A stretch of DNA of 64,000 nucleotides from Jeotgalibacillus sp. ET6 (GTDB taxonomy: Bacteria; Bacillota; Bacilli; Bacillales; Jeotgalibacillaceae). Of this stretch, positions 36,212-44,749 are shown piece after piece. The position numbers were made by a program, and so were the translations under genes. The stretch spans positions 1 to 64,000 of the forward strand of contig NZ_JARUIU010000003.1 of NCBI RefSeq assembly GCF_029667115.1. The letters are read 5' to 3'. Every line of letters begins with the position of its first letter. Positions within the stretch are counted from its first letter, which is position 1. The notes under the pieces were generated by a model. The model was given only the letters and a program-made list of their open reading frames with translations. It was not told the DNA's origin and made no database searches.

Positions 36212-38056
36212 TCATACAATCTTCACCTCGTACTTTTCAAACCAGCTGTTCATTTGTACTAAATGCGCGATCAATTGCGGACCGGACATGAGCTGGCCAA
36301 ACCATGGTGCTTGAAAAGAAGATCCTTGCGTATCAATTAGTTCCTGCAGTTTTTTGTGAGAGAAAAAGGTCAAGATTGGAGAGGACGGACGATTTATAAC
36401 GTCCTGCAGCATGGCTGTTACTGCTTTTGTGTATACAGGGTGATGCGTTTTTGGATAAGGGCTTTTTTTACGGTACAAAATTTGCAGCGGCAGAGTACCT
36501 TCCAGTGCTTTACGCAAAATTCCTTTTTCCTGGCCATTAAGCATTTTCATATTCCATGGAATATTCCACGCATACTCAACCAGCCGATGGTCCGCAAATG
36601 GGACACGGACTTCAAGGCTTGCTCCCATGCTCATGCGGTCTTTACGATCGAGCAGTGTTGTCATAAACGAAATCATATTAATATAGGACATTTCTCTCCG
36701 GCGCATTTCGGTCTCTGTTTCCCCGTCCAGATATGGGGTTTCCGCGATCATTTCCTTGTATCGGTTTTCAGCATACTCAGATAAATGCAGTTTATTTTTC
36801 CACTCCGGCACTAAAAGGCCTTCTCTTTCTTTCTGCGATCTCATCCAGGGGAACTGCCCGGCATGCAGCATTTCTTCCTTATAAAACCATGGGTAGCCGC
36901 CAAAGATTTCGTCAGCACACTCTCCTGACAGCCCAACTGTGAAATTAGATTTTATTTCTTCACAGAACCATAAGAGAGATGAATCCACATCGGCCATTCC
37001 CGGCAGATCACGCATAGTCATGGCGTCTTCAAGCCGCTGTGCCAGCAGTTCGTTGCTCATGACAGAGGTATGATGAGCAGAACCCAAAAAATGCTGCATC
37101 AGCTGTATAGCAGGTCCATCTTCGTTTGGCTGAAAAGCACTTGCTTTAAAGTAGTGACTGTTTTGCTCATAGTCGATTGAATAGGTGCTGAGGGCACCCC
37201 TTCCTTCTTTTTGCATGAAGCTCGAAGCAAATGCGCTGATTGCACTCGAATCGACTCCGCCTGATAAAAATGTACATACCGGTACATCTGCCACTAATTG
37301 CCGCTCCACCGCATCCTTCAATAAGTCGTGTACATGCTTGGCAGTTTCTTCGACAGAGTGTGGATGCTCTTCGCTTTTCACATTCCAGTACCGCCATTTT
37401 TTCAAGCCATTTCGTCTGAAGACCATTGCATGGGCAGGACGAAGTTCACTAACCCCTTTAAATACGCCTTTTCCTGGTGTACGTGCCGGCCCTAAACCAA
37501 ACAATTCCTGAAGCCCTTCTTCATTCATTTCTGTTTTTACATCCGGATGGGCAAGTATCGCTTTCAGCTCCGAGCCAAAAAGGAAAGACGATCCTTCATG
37601 TCTGTAAAATAATGGCTTAACCCCCAGACGATCACGGGCCAGAAATAACTCTTCTATTGAATGATTCCAAATGGCAAATGCAAAAATACCATTAAAATAG
37701 CTTAAACATTCTTCCTTCCATTCTATATAAGCAGTGAGCAGCACCTCTGTATCCGAATGGGATTGAAAATGATATCCTTTTTTAATCAGTTCTGCACGGA
37801 CTTCCTCTGTATTATAAAGCTCGCCATTGTAAACGAGAGTATATTCCGTATCCCCTTTGTTCCTGCTCATAGGCTGAGCACCGCCCGCCGGATCCACGAC
37901 AACAAGACGGGTATGGCCTAAAAGTGCACGAGGAGTTTTCTTTACAGCTGATGCATCAGGTCCTCTTTTTCCCAGCGTCTGCACCATTTTTTTCATCACT
38001 GCTTCTTCCTTCATGAGATCCCTGTTCCAATCCACCCACCCTGTAATACCGCACAT
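36212..38056 (-). CDS. asnO: Glutamine-hydrolysing asparagine synthetase
   Basis: A 614-residue class II amidotransferase, the exact length of B. subtilis AsnO. The N-terminal glutaminase domain has nucleophile Cys2 (MCGITGW), YNGELYN and RDRLGVKPL. The C-terminal synthetase domain has the PP-loop FLSGGVDSS (about 264-272) and GLSGECADEIFGGYPWF. It makes asparagine from aspartate, ATP and glutamine. In B. subtilis the asnO paralogue is linked to sporulation; whether that holds here is unknown. GGGGGA precedes the ATG. Monocistronic, with its own terminator. Confidence 0.93.
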   Translation of the reverse strand: MCGITGWVDWNRDLMKEEAVMKKMVQTLGKRGPDASAVKKTPRALLGHTRLVVVDPAGGAQPMSRNKGDTEYTLVYNGELYNTEEVRAELIKKGYHFQSHSDTEVLLTAYIEWKEECLSYFNGIFAFAIWNHSIEELFLARDRLGVKPLFYRHEGSSFLFGSELKAILAHPDVKTEMNEEGLQELFGLGPARTPGKGVFKGVSELRPAHAMVFRRNGLKKWRYWNVKSEEHPHSVEETAKHVHDLLKDAVERQLVADVPVCTFLSGGVDSSAISAFASSFMQKEGRGALSTYSIDYEQNSHYFKASAFQPNEDGPAIQLMQHFLGSAHHTSVMSNELLAQRLEDAMTMRDLPGMADVDSSLLWFCEEIKSNFTVGLSGECADEIFGGYPWFYKEEMLHAGQFPWMRSQKEREGLLVPEWKNKLHLSEYAENRYKEMIAETPYLDGETETEMRRREMSYINMISFMTTLLDRKDRMSMGASLEVRVPFADHRLVEYAWNIPWNMKMLNGQEKGILRKALEGTLPLQILYRKKSPYPKTHHPVYTKAVTAMLQDVINRPSSPILTFFSHKKLQELIDTQGSSFQAPWFGQLMSGPQLIAHLVQMNSWFEKYEVKIV

Positions 38057-38186
38057 TGCCGGATCCCCCTTTCTATATCATCATCCTCCATGTTTATGTT
38101 GGAATTTTCTTTCTATGCCATAAGCATCGGCTGTCAGTTTTTTAAAAAGCAGGTTTTTTCTATATAATAATGTGTACCAACAAAAA

Positions 38187-38411
38187 AAGAGCAAGGGACA
38201 AGTGTCTCAAGCTCTTTGACCGGTTCACTGCACTTCAGGCGGACGCTTTTCGCAGGGACGGCGCTGAGCCTTTCCAGGACTTTGCCCTGTAAAGTCTCAG
38301 CTTGCCGTCATATCCTGTGGAGTCGCCACCTTCCGCTCCGCTCACCACATACTATTGATCATTACTTACTCAGTATTTAAAATTTTTGAGTGTTGTTCCA
38401 ACCTTTTTTTG
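38187..38411 (+). repeat. Dispersed MITE-like repeat, full-length copy
   Basis: AAAGAGCAAGGGACAAGTGTCTC at the 5' end and TGTTGTTCCAACCTTTTTTT at the 3' end, with the CTTCAGGCGGACGCTTTTC core and TCCTGTGGAGTCGCCACCTTCC block. It fills most of the 390 bp gap between asnO and the DUF302 gene. The 5' part (38057-38186) should hold the asnO promoter. Confidence 0.8.
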
Positions 38412-38444
38412 ATTAATTGTTTTTCACTTTTTCCTCAATCGTTA

Positions 38445-38831
38445 TTATACCGCAGCATGATCCATACATTTTATTAATCGCTGCTCTATATCGGCTGCCA
38501 GTTTTTTAACTTCTTCATCCTCGAGCATTTCAACTAACGCACTCGGCTTAGGCATTCCGATTTTCGTGCTGCCTTTTTCTTCGTACACGACAATCTTACA
38601 TGGAAGAAAGTAACCGGCCAGACTGTTTTGTTCTAACACATTTTTTGCTTCTTTCGGGTTGCATACTTCAAGCACATGATACGGCTGACTAAAATCCAGT
38701 CCTTTCTCCTGCAGCTTCCCCTGAAGATCAAACTGCCATAGGACACCGAACTGCTCTTCGCTTAATTGCTTTTCCAGTGATTGAATGGCTTCCTGACTGC
38801 TCTGTTTGGTTTCGACAGTGTAATGAAACAT
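38445..38831 (-). CDS. DUF302-family protein
   Basis: A 128-residue soluble protein of the DUF302 family: a single alpha/beta domain with VLWQFDLQGKLQEKG near residue 30, and the conserved Cys-Asn-Pro (CNPKEA, about 57-62) and PCKIVVYEE motifs. Biological role unknown. Members are often found near metal or redox genes, but there is no such neighbour here. It follows the GNAT gene by 13 nt on the same strand, so the two are likely co-transcribed. AAAGGAG precedes the ATG. Confidence 0.8.
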   Translation of the reverse strand: MFHYTVETKQSSQEAIQSLEKQLSEEQFGVLWQFDLQGKLQEKGLDFSQPYHVLEVCNPKEAKNVLEQNSLAGYFLPCKIVVYEEKGSTKIGMPKPSALVEMLEDEEVKKLAADIEQRLIKCMDHAAV

Positions 38832-38844
38832 ACAATCTCTCCTT

Positions 38845-39348
38845 TTATTTTGCCTTTACACCTTCAATACCCTGTGTGGTATTTTTAAACCCTTTCTGTT
38901 CTTTATTTTTTACTGCGTATTTAGCGACCTGTTCTCCATCCACAAACAAGTCTGTCTCCACAAACCCGCAGTTCTTATACGTAAAACGTGCACCATTATT
39001 CTCCGGTTCATACGAGATATAGATATACTGGTGATGTTCTGCTTTAATCGTCTCAAACTCATCAATCAGTAAATGAACCGCTTGCTTCCCATATCCTTTA
39101 CCCTGAAAATTTTTGTCTATCATCAGCCGGTAGATCCAGCATTCTCCATCGTCCTCATCAATGCCGTACACAGCAAACCCGATCATTCTGGTATCAAGAT
39201 AGATACCCTTGGCAACTGCCATGTCGAGAAACTGAACTTGTGCGAGCGAGTACACATTCGGTGCAATCGATTTTTTCTGTTCTTCATTCAAAGTCAAATT
39301 CAACGTATCTTCCCAGTTATGTTTATCGATAGATTTTAAATGCAGCAT
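38845..39348 (-). CDS. GNAT N-acetyltransferase, polyamine acetyltransferase (BltD-like)
   Basis: About 167 residues. It resembles BltD/spermidine-spermine acetyltransferases in IYRLMIDKNFQGKGYGKQA (acetyl-CoA loop QGKGYG) and NGARFTYKNCGFVET. The long acidic stretch IDEDDGECW suits a cationic substrate. The ATG at 39348 is chosen for AGAGGA just upstream; the start at 39375 has no site. Substrate inferred only. It pairs with the DUF302 gene. Confidence 0.75.
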   Translation of the reverse strand: MLHLKSIDKHNWEDTLNLTLNEEQKKSIAPNVYSLAQVQFLDMAVAKGIYLDTRMIGFAVYGIDEDDGECWIYRLMIDKNFQGKGYGKQAVHLLIDEFETIKAEHHQYIYISYEPENNGARFTYKNCGFVETDLFVDGEQVAKYAVKNKEQKGFKNTTQGIEGVKAK

Positions 39349-39413
39349 TTTATCCTCTTTCCTTATTTTCGACATTTTTACGCCACGGGTACGAAGCGTG
39401 TGAAGTAGACCGT

Positions 39414-40976
39414 CTACTTTAGCTGTTTTTTTAATTCGAGAAGCTTTTTAAATTCCTGATCCAGCTCCTCACTGGGATTCAGACTAAGTCTGCTTAAAAC
39501 TTCTGATATTCTCATTTCCAGCTTCATTCGTTCGTCCTCGGTCAAATCACGCTCGGCAGCAGCTTTTGGACGTGCATTTTGGTATTCATCATAGCCGCCC
39601 TCGAACAGTGAAAGTTCACTGTCTTTTATTACCACTACTTTTTCCGCCACCTTTTCAATCAGGCGCCGGTCATGAGAAACAAACAATACGGTGCCGCTAA
39701 AGTCGATCAAAAGCTCCTCCAGCGCCTCTACCGCTTCTATATCCAGATAATTCGTCGGTTCATCTAAAATCAGCAGATTCAAATCACTCAAAAAAACTTT
39801 GGCGAAGGCTGCTTTAACACGTTCTCCTCCGCTCAATACATGAATTGGCTTGAAGACTTCATCTTTGTAGAAATGAAGACGGGCGAGTACCGTACGAATT
39901 AAATCCTGAGGATGGACGGATGATTCCATTACATTTTCAAGGATGGTTTGGTCCCTCTTTAAAATATCAAGGTTTTGGCTAAAATAACCGGCTTTTACTG
40001 AGGGTGAAAACGATGCCTCAGGCTCTGTGCCCATCAAACTGCGAAGAAAGGTCGTTTTACCGCTGCCATTTTCCCCAATGATCGCGATCTTTTCTCCTCC
40101 CCTGATTCGGAAAGGGGATGTTCGGTAAAGAAGCCTGCTGCCTGCCCATTGTTCATAGGAGTCAACAGTCACAACATTTCTGTTGGTAATCGCTTCTTCA
40201 TTCGGCAGATTCATTTTTATAGGAGCATGGTGCCGGGGCTTTTCAACCTCTTCCATTTGTTCGATCTTCGTCTCGAGCGTACTTGCTGTTTTTTGCAGCT
40301 TTTTTTGTTTCTTGGCAAAGTAAGGCTTGGAGTTCGTAGCCTGTACCCCTCCATCCTTTGGTTTTACCGTTGCCCTTTCAGCCCTTAACTCTTTTTTTCG
40401 AATCGCTTCTTCAAGCTGCTTTTTCTTTTTAACATATTGATCATACGCCTCTTCATGCTGCCTTTTCTCCTGCTCTTTTAACGCGGCGTATGCTGTGTAG
40501 TTTCCTTTATACTCTTTAATTTTCTGATCATCAATTTCCCAAATTTTCGTGCAGAGTGCATCCAGAAACTTACGGTCATGAGAGACCAGCACTAAAGCTC
40601 CCTGAAACCGATTCAGCTGCTGTTCAAGGTGTGCAAGCCTTGTCATATCAAGATTTGTGGTCGGTTCATCTGCGAAAAGTATATCTGTTTTTACAGATAA
40701 GGCATAATTAATATATTCCTGTGTAATTTCTCCGCCGCTTTTCGTGGTATCCGTTCGCTTTAATTGCGGGAGGAGATGACACGAAGCATCGCTTATAATG
40801 CTGCCGCTTTCAGCTTTCGCGTGCCCTGATAAAATCGACAAAAGACTTGTTTTTCCGCTCCCATTACGTCCTGTCAGGCCAATACGATCACCGCGATAAA
40901 TCCGCAGCTGTTCCGCCTCAAATAATAATACATCTTTTACTGATTTTTTAAGTTTATTTGCTTCTAATAGCAACAT
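39414..40976 (-). CDS. ABC-F ATPase, ribosome protection type (VmlR/ExpZ-like)
   Basis: A 520-residue protein with two ABC domains and no membrane segment. Domain 1 has Walker A GRNGSGKT (about 37-44), a degenerate signature KSGGE and DEPTTNLD. A charged, Lys/Glu-rich interdomain linker (about 165-255) follows. Domain 2 has GENGSGKT, the signature LSGGERV, and DEPTNYLD. The linker of ABC-F resistance factors enters the ribosome and displaces bound antibiotics. Length and layout fit the VmlR/Msr group rather than the housekeeping EttA group. The start ATG is preceded by GGGGATG. The leader upstream has a promoter, a short upstream ORF and a terminator, so induction by attenuation is likely. 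Confidence 0.85.
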   Translation of the reverse strand: MLLLEANKLKKSVKDVLLFEAEQLRIYRGDRIGLTGRNGSGKTSLLSILSGHAKAESGSIISDASCHLLPQLKRTDTTKSGGEITQEYINYALSVKTDILFADEPTTNLDMTRLAHLEQQLNRFQGALVLVSHDRKFLDALCTKIWEIDDQKIKEYKGNYTAYAALKEQEKRQHEEAYDQYVKKKKQLEEAIRKKELRAERATVKPKDGGVQATNSKPYFAKKQKKLQKTASTLETKIEQMEEVEKPRHHAPIKMNLPNEEAITNRNVVTVDSYEQWAGSRLLYRTSPFRIRGGEKIAIIGENGSGKTTFLRSLMGTEPEASFSPSVKAGYFSQNLDILKRDQTILENVMESSVHPQDLIRTVLARLHFYKDEVFKPIHVLSGGERVKAAFAKVFLSDLNLLILDEPTNYLDIEAVEALEELLIDFSGTVLFVSHDRRLIEKVAEKVVVIKDSELSLFEGGYDEYQNARPKAAAERDLTEDERMKLEMRISEVLSRLSLNPSEELDQEFKKLLELKKQLK

Positions 40977-41007
40977 GATATCATCCCCATTTTAGTATTA
41001 TGGGGAC

Positions 41008-41042
41008 AAAAAAGCCCCCTGTTCGAATTCCGAACAGGGGGC
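41008..41042 (-). terminator. Leader terminator upstream of the ABC-F gene
   Basis: GCCCCCTGTTCG (41014-41025) pairs perfectly with CGAACAGGGGGC (41031-41042) over 12 bp with loop AATTC. The T run is on the minus strand (complement of 41008-41013). It lies 32 nt before the ABC-F start, within its own transcript, so it must be regulated for the gene to be expressed. Confidence 0.9.
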
Positions 41043-41211
41043 ATGGGTGAACAACGGCAAAAAGAAAGAAACCTCTCCCTTTTTCCACGGGTTCTGTGCA
41101 TGGACCGGTCCTATTCAGAAAACGAACGATAAAAAGTTGTCAGCTTAAGAGAACACACTTCTCCCTCTACTCTGACGCATCTTTTATCCGATTGTTTTTC
41201 TAAAAATAGGA

Positions 41212-41223
41212 TTAGTTCCACAT
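41212..41223 (-). CDS. Three-codon upstream ORF in the ABC-F leader (Met-Trp-Asn)
   Basis: The minus strand reads ATG TGG AAC TAA, about 30 nt after the predicted transcription start. AAAGGGTG lies about 10 nt upstream as a ribosome binding site. A minimal ORF of this size has been described in the Listeria lmo0919 attenuator, where antibiotic-stalled ribosomes change the leader fold. Here the role is inferred from position and arrangement, not shown. Confidence 0.45.
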   Translation of the reverse strand: MWN

Positions 41224-41324
41224 CGACCCGCTTCACCCTTTCGTTTTTTCATTAATTTCATACTATTCCAGAGGCCATTAAAAAGTCAAGGAAATATTCC
41301 GGATCATTAAAACGATTCATTCTA

Positions 41325-41969
41325 TTATTGCTCACGGAAAACTGACTTTTTTTGTTCATTTTTCTTCTCATACATGACGCGATCTGCAGAAATCACGATT
41401 TTTTCAAACGAATCTCCCGGCTCGCCTATGGCTGACCCTATCGAAAAAACGGGGAGATCCTGATTGCTTGACGGCATCGAAAGTTTACGTATATATTCTT
41501 CTGCCTTTTTACGGCACTCCCCAATTCCTGAAGCTTCTCCAACAATGATAAACTCATCGCCTCCCCATCTTCCTGCCAGGTCTTTTGCCTCCAGCGACTG
41601 AGTAATTTTATTCGCTGTCTGTTCAAGCATGCGGTCTCCCGCTGCATGCCCAAGACTGTCATTGATTTGTTTGAAATTGTCGCAATCAATCATCAGCACA
41701 AAATAGGGAAACGAACTGTTTTTTCTTCTTTTCTCAATCTTTTTTAATATAGCACGACGGTTATATAAATTGGTCAACGGATCTTTTTCAGCATAGTAGA
41801 CCGCCTTATCATGCTGGAGACCTGTTAAATAGGCTACAGCCCCTAGAACGGGGTATCCCACCCACCCGATCGGGTCAACAGCGCCCGTTTTAATAAAGTA
41901 ATAAAGTACATAGACAGTTTGAATCACAACAGTCAGCAGAATCGTCGCAATTCTTCCATTTATTTTCAT
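41325..41969 (-). CDS. Diguanylate cyclase, GGDEF protein with two membrane helices
   Basis: A 214-residue protein. Two membrane segments (about 8-26 and 33-50) are followed directly by a GGDEF domain starting DPLTNLYNRR (about 63-72). The active-site loop is intact: GRWGGDEF. The inhibitory I-site RxxD is not kept; the equivalent four residues read EAKD, so product inhibition is probably weak. It should make c-di-GMP from GTP at the inner membrane face. It lies 33 nt downstream of the PAS-GGDEF-EAL gene on the same strand, so one operon carries both c-di-GMP proteins. Confidence 0.9.
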   Translation of the reverse strand: MKINGRIATILLTVVIQTVYVLYYFIKTGAVDPIGWVGYPVLGAVAYLTGLQHDKAVYYAEKDPLTNLYNRRAILKKIEKRRKNSSFPYFVLMIDCDNFKQINDSLGHAAGDRMLEQTANKITQSLEAKDLAGRWGGDEFIIVGEASGIGECRKKAEEYIRKLSMPSSNQDLPVFSIGSAIGEPGDSFEKIVISADRVMYEKKNEQKKSVFREQ

Positions 41970-42002
41970 CTAATCACCTATCTGAAATTGACGTTGCCGT
42001 TT

Positions 42003-44396
42003 CTAAGAAACCGCACGGCCGGGCTGAATTAATTGCTCAAACTCGTCTGTTGGAACCGGTCTGGAAAAGTAAAAACCCTGTGCCTCTTCACAGCCTAATC
42101 GCTTCAGCAGGTCAAGCTGCTCTTTTGTTTCGACCCCTTCAGCAATCACCTTCAGGTCAAGACTTTTCGCCATGGAAAGCACAGCAGATATAATCGCTTT
42201 ATTTGTGGAAATATGATGAATGAATGACTGATCAATTTTAAGAATATCCACATGCATTTTGTGCAAATAGCTGAGAGAGCTGTAGCCTGTTCCAAAATCA
42301 TCAATGCTGATCTCAATCCCGAGACTTCTCATTTTCTGCAGGGTGCTGTTTACATACTCCTCATTTTTCATTACGATTCTTTCTGTTATCTCAAATTCAA
42401 GTGAGGATCCTTCAATTTCATATTCCTTTAGCGTTTTTAAAATGAAATCAATAAAGTCTTCCTGAAAAATACTTTCAATGGACAGATTGATCGATACTCT
42501 TTCCAGGTTTATGGCCTGGTTCTTCCACTGGGATAACTGTCTGCATACTTTGCTAATCACATATCGTTCGAGAGAAACAATCAGCTTCGTTTCTTCTGCG
42601 ATGGGGATAAACACGCCAGGCGATATAAAACCACGGTCGTGATGATTCCATCTTAAAAGTGCCTCAGCTCCTGTAATGGCTGAATCCATGAGCTTATACT
42701 TAGGCTGGTAGTAAACAACCAAATCATGCTGTTCAATAGCCTTTCTTAGATCGTGCTCCAGACTTAGTTTACTTTCAGAAACTGCTGCAAAATCGGTTTG
42801 ATATTCTGTCCAGCAATTTCCTCCTCTTGATTTTGATTCACGCATGGCGAGGTCTGCATAGATATGAATATCTTCTCCATTTTCTGTGTGCAGTGGATAA
42901 GAAGCGATTCCTATGCTGGCACTTAGCACAATTTCGATCCCATTAATCGTCATAGGCTTTTTAAACCCATTTACGATCAAGTTCGAGAGTTCTTTGCCAT
43001 TTGCTTCATTTGTCACGATTAAAAACTCGTCTCCACTTAATCTTGCCAGTAATGAACGGTTTCCTTTAGTGAAATGCATAAGCTTTTCGCTGATTTCAAC
43101 GAGCAATTGATCTCCGAATGAATGGCCAAAGGTGTCGTTAATTCTTTTAAATCGATCAAAATCAATCACCAGTAAATCATAGGGTGCGTTTAAATCAAAA
43201 TGAGTTTTTATCTTGTGTTTCACCAATCTTCTGTTAGGCAGCCCGGTTAATTCATCATGATAAGCCAGATATTCAATTGTCTTTTCAGAATTTTTACTGT
43301 CCGTAATATCCTCTACAATTCCAAATACACCGATTAATTTTCCATTCATAATCGTACGTGTAGCAGTTATTCTCACATAAGCTTTTTCTCCGCTTTTTTT
43401 AGTAATCTGTGTTTCAATATTTGTCGTTTTACCGTTTACAATTGAACTTACATTGGGTCTTATCTTTTCTTTTTGAGGGCTGCTGAAAAAGTCCCGCACT
43501 GACATGCGCAGCAGCTCTTGCTTTGAAAATCCTGATAACGCCGCTGCCTGTTCGTTAACATCGATTATTTTCCCTGTCAGATCAATTGAAAACACCGCCA
43601 AAGGATTATGATTAAATAAAGACTGGACCGAATTTGTATTTCTCAGCAGGATCTGATCCCCATATATATCCGGAACCAGCATAAGAAGAAGGTTTGCACC
43701 AATCACAAAAATAAATGGGGCTAAAAATAAATAAGGTTCTGACGCAGTTTCATTCAACGTTTCAAAATTCACTAAACTCACCAGAATGATATAAGGAATG
43801 CCCGCAAGAGCTATACCCGCTAAACAGCAGCCGAAAAACTTCCATTTATAAGCTACTTCGGAGAATTGTTCGTTTGTAATTTGAATAAGAAAGCGAAAAA
43901 GGGATAAAGACGTCCCCAGGGTTAATAGAATGGTGACAACTAAAAAAATGGGTGTCACATCAATTAACTCATTAAACAAAATATAAAATCCTAAAGAATC
44001 CGCACCAATAATACAAAGGGTAATAATCATACTGACAGCGATATAATGAATCTTTTTTCTTATTTCAAATTGTGCCATTGATAAAGCTATATAGGAAGCG
44101 GCAGTGACAAGCACATAGTACATAACCATATACATAGGATAATTTGAAACGGAAAAAGGAAGATCCACAGAGGCTGCCATGAACAAATAGGTAAGCCAAA
44201 ATGTCAGTCCCAGGAAAAGAGAGCCTGAAATTAATCGCCTCTGCTTACTGACTGTTGCTTCTTTAACTCTTCTGCTTATCTCAATACCTGCAATACAGCT
44301 TCCCATCGAAAAAAAAATAGTTAATAGTATATAAAGTAAATTAAAATGGTGATATTCCAGCGATGAAAAAATAGCTGTTCCCCCCAAAAAAATCAA
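42003..44396 (-). CDS. Membrane-bound PAS-GGDEF-EAL c-di-GMP protein (DgcW/YkoW-like)
   Basis: A 797-residue protein. Seven membrane helices (about 1-245) follow the MHYT-domain pattern, but the WSMHxxGM metal motif is replaced by WLTYLFMA, so copper binding is unlikely. A PAS domain (about 255-375) has DVNEQAAALSGFS. The GGDEF domain has LSGDEF in place of GGDEF. The EAL domain has GAEALLRW, ITERIVM, IDDFGTGYSSL and KIDQSFI, so phosphodiesterase residues look intact. Layout and length match B. subtilis DgcW (YkoW). Net activity could be cyclase, phosphodiesterase or both. The start is uncertain: the TTG at 44396 has no ribosome binding site. Confidence 0.88.
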   Translation of the reverse strand: MIFLGGTAIFSSLEYHHFNLLYILLTIFFSMGSCIAGIEISRRVKEATVSKQRRLISGSLFLGLTFWLTYLFMAASVDLPFSVSNYPMYMVMYYVLVTAASYIALSMAQFEIRKKIHYIAVSMIITLCIIGADSLGFYILFNELIDVTPIFLVVTILLTLGTSLSLFRFLIQITNEQFSEVAYKWKFFGCCLAGIALAGIPYIILVSLVNFETLNETASEPYLFLAPFIFVIGANLLLMLVPDIYGDQILLRNTNSVQSLFNHNPLAVFSIDLTGKIIDVNEQAAALSGFSKQELLRMSVRDFFSSPQKEKIRPNVSSIVNGKTTNIETQITKKSGEKAYVRITATRTIMNGKLIGVFGIVEDITDSKNSEKTIEYLAYHDELTGLPNRRLVKHKIKTHFDLNAPYDLLVIDFDRFKRINDTFGHSFGDQLLVEISEKLMHFTKGNRSLLARLSGDEFLIVTNEANGKELSNLIVNGFKKPMTINGIEIVLSASIGIASYPLHTENGEDIHIYADLAMRESKSRGGNCWTEYQTDFAAVSESKLSLEHDLRKAIEQHDLVVYYQPKYKLMDSAITGAEALLRWNHHDRGFISPGVFIPIAEETKLIVSLERYVISKVCRQLSQWKNQAINLERVSINLSIESIFQEDFIDFILKTLKEYEIEGSSLEFEITERIVMKNEEYVNSTLQKMRSLGIEISIDDFGTGYSSLSYLHKMHVDILKIDQSFIHHISTNKAIISAVLSMAKSLDLKVIAEGVETKEQLDLLKRLGCEEAQGFYFSRPVPTDEFEQLIQPGRAVS

Positions 44397-44749
44397 ATGA
44401 TTTGCTAAGGCTAATTATAACAAATAAATAGGACAATAGTATATATAAAATAATAGTATTTTAAACCTATATCTCTTCTGATTTCATTACTTTTGAAACA
44501 GTTATTAACAAGAAAGGGAAGGGGTTTCCCGCCAGGCCCTTAGTTATGTAAATTTTTTCGAATAGATACTGAAGTATAGCTGAAAAGTTCTTAAATAGAG
44601 GCAGGATCGTAGCAGGCAGCGGCGGATAGGCGGTAAAAAGGAGACCTATCATGGTATCAGCGTGTCCATTTAGGGGTCAGTGAACTCACAAAAAAACCTG
44701 AGACATATGGGTCCCAGGCTCGTGCAAAAGCAGTTAAATTTCGGGTATA
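44397..44749. other. Intergenic region with a terminator and AT-rich promoter zone
   Basis: 44397-44465 is very AT-rich and should be the promoter region of the c-di-GMP operon. 44466-44680 shows no credible gene. A minus-strand terminator for the GTPase gene lies at 44690-44719 (CCTGGGACC / TCTCAGG, then T run), again using the repeat-type stem. Confidence 0.5.

Larger units (their letters stand above)
40977..41289 (-). promoter_or_regulatory. Attenuator leader of the ABC-F gene with its own promoter
   Basis: On the minus strand TTGACT (complement of 41284-41289), an 18 nt spacer and TAGTAT (41260-41265) form a promoter. The transcript would start near 41253. It runs through a three-codon upstream ORF (41212-41223), a GGACCGGTCC palindrome (41102-41111) and a strong terminator (41008-41042) before the ABC-F start at 40976. 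GGGTGAA near the 5' end could pair with TTCACCC just before the terminator. A second possible ORF (41101 down to 40964) crosses the terminator and overlaps the ABC-F start out of frame. This matches ribosome-mediated attenuation known for lmo0919 and vmlR. Confidence 0.75.

Noticed and set aside
44467-44652. 61-residue minus-strand reading frame in the gap after the c-di-GMP operon promoter
   Set aside because: No ribosome binding site, no recognisable domain, and position in a control region; treated as chance.
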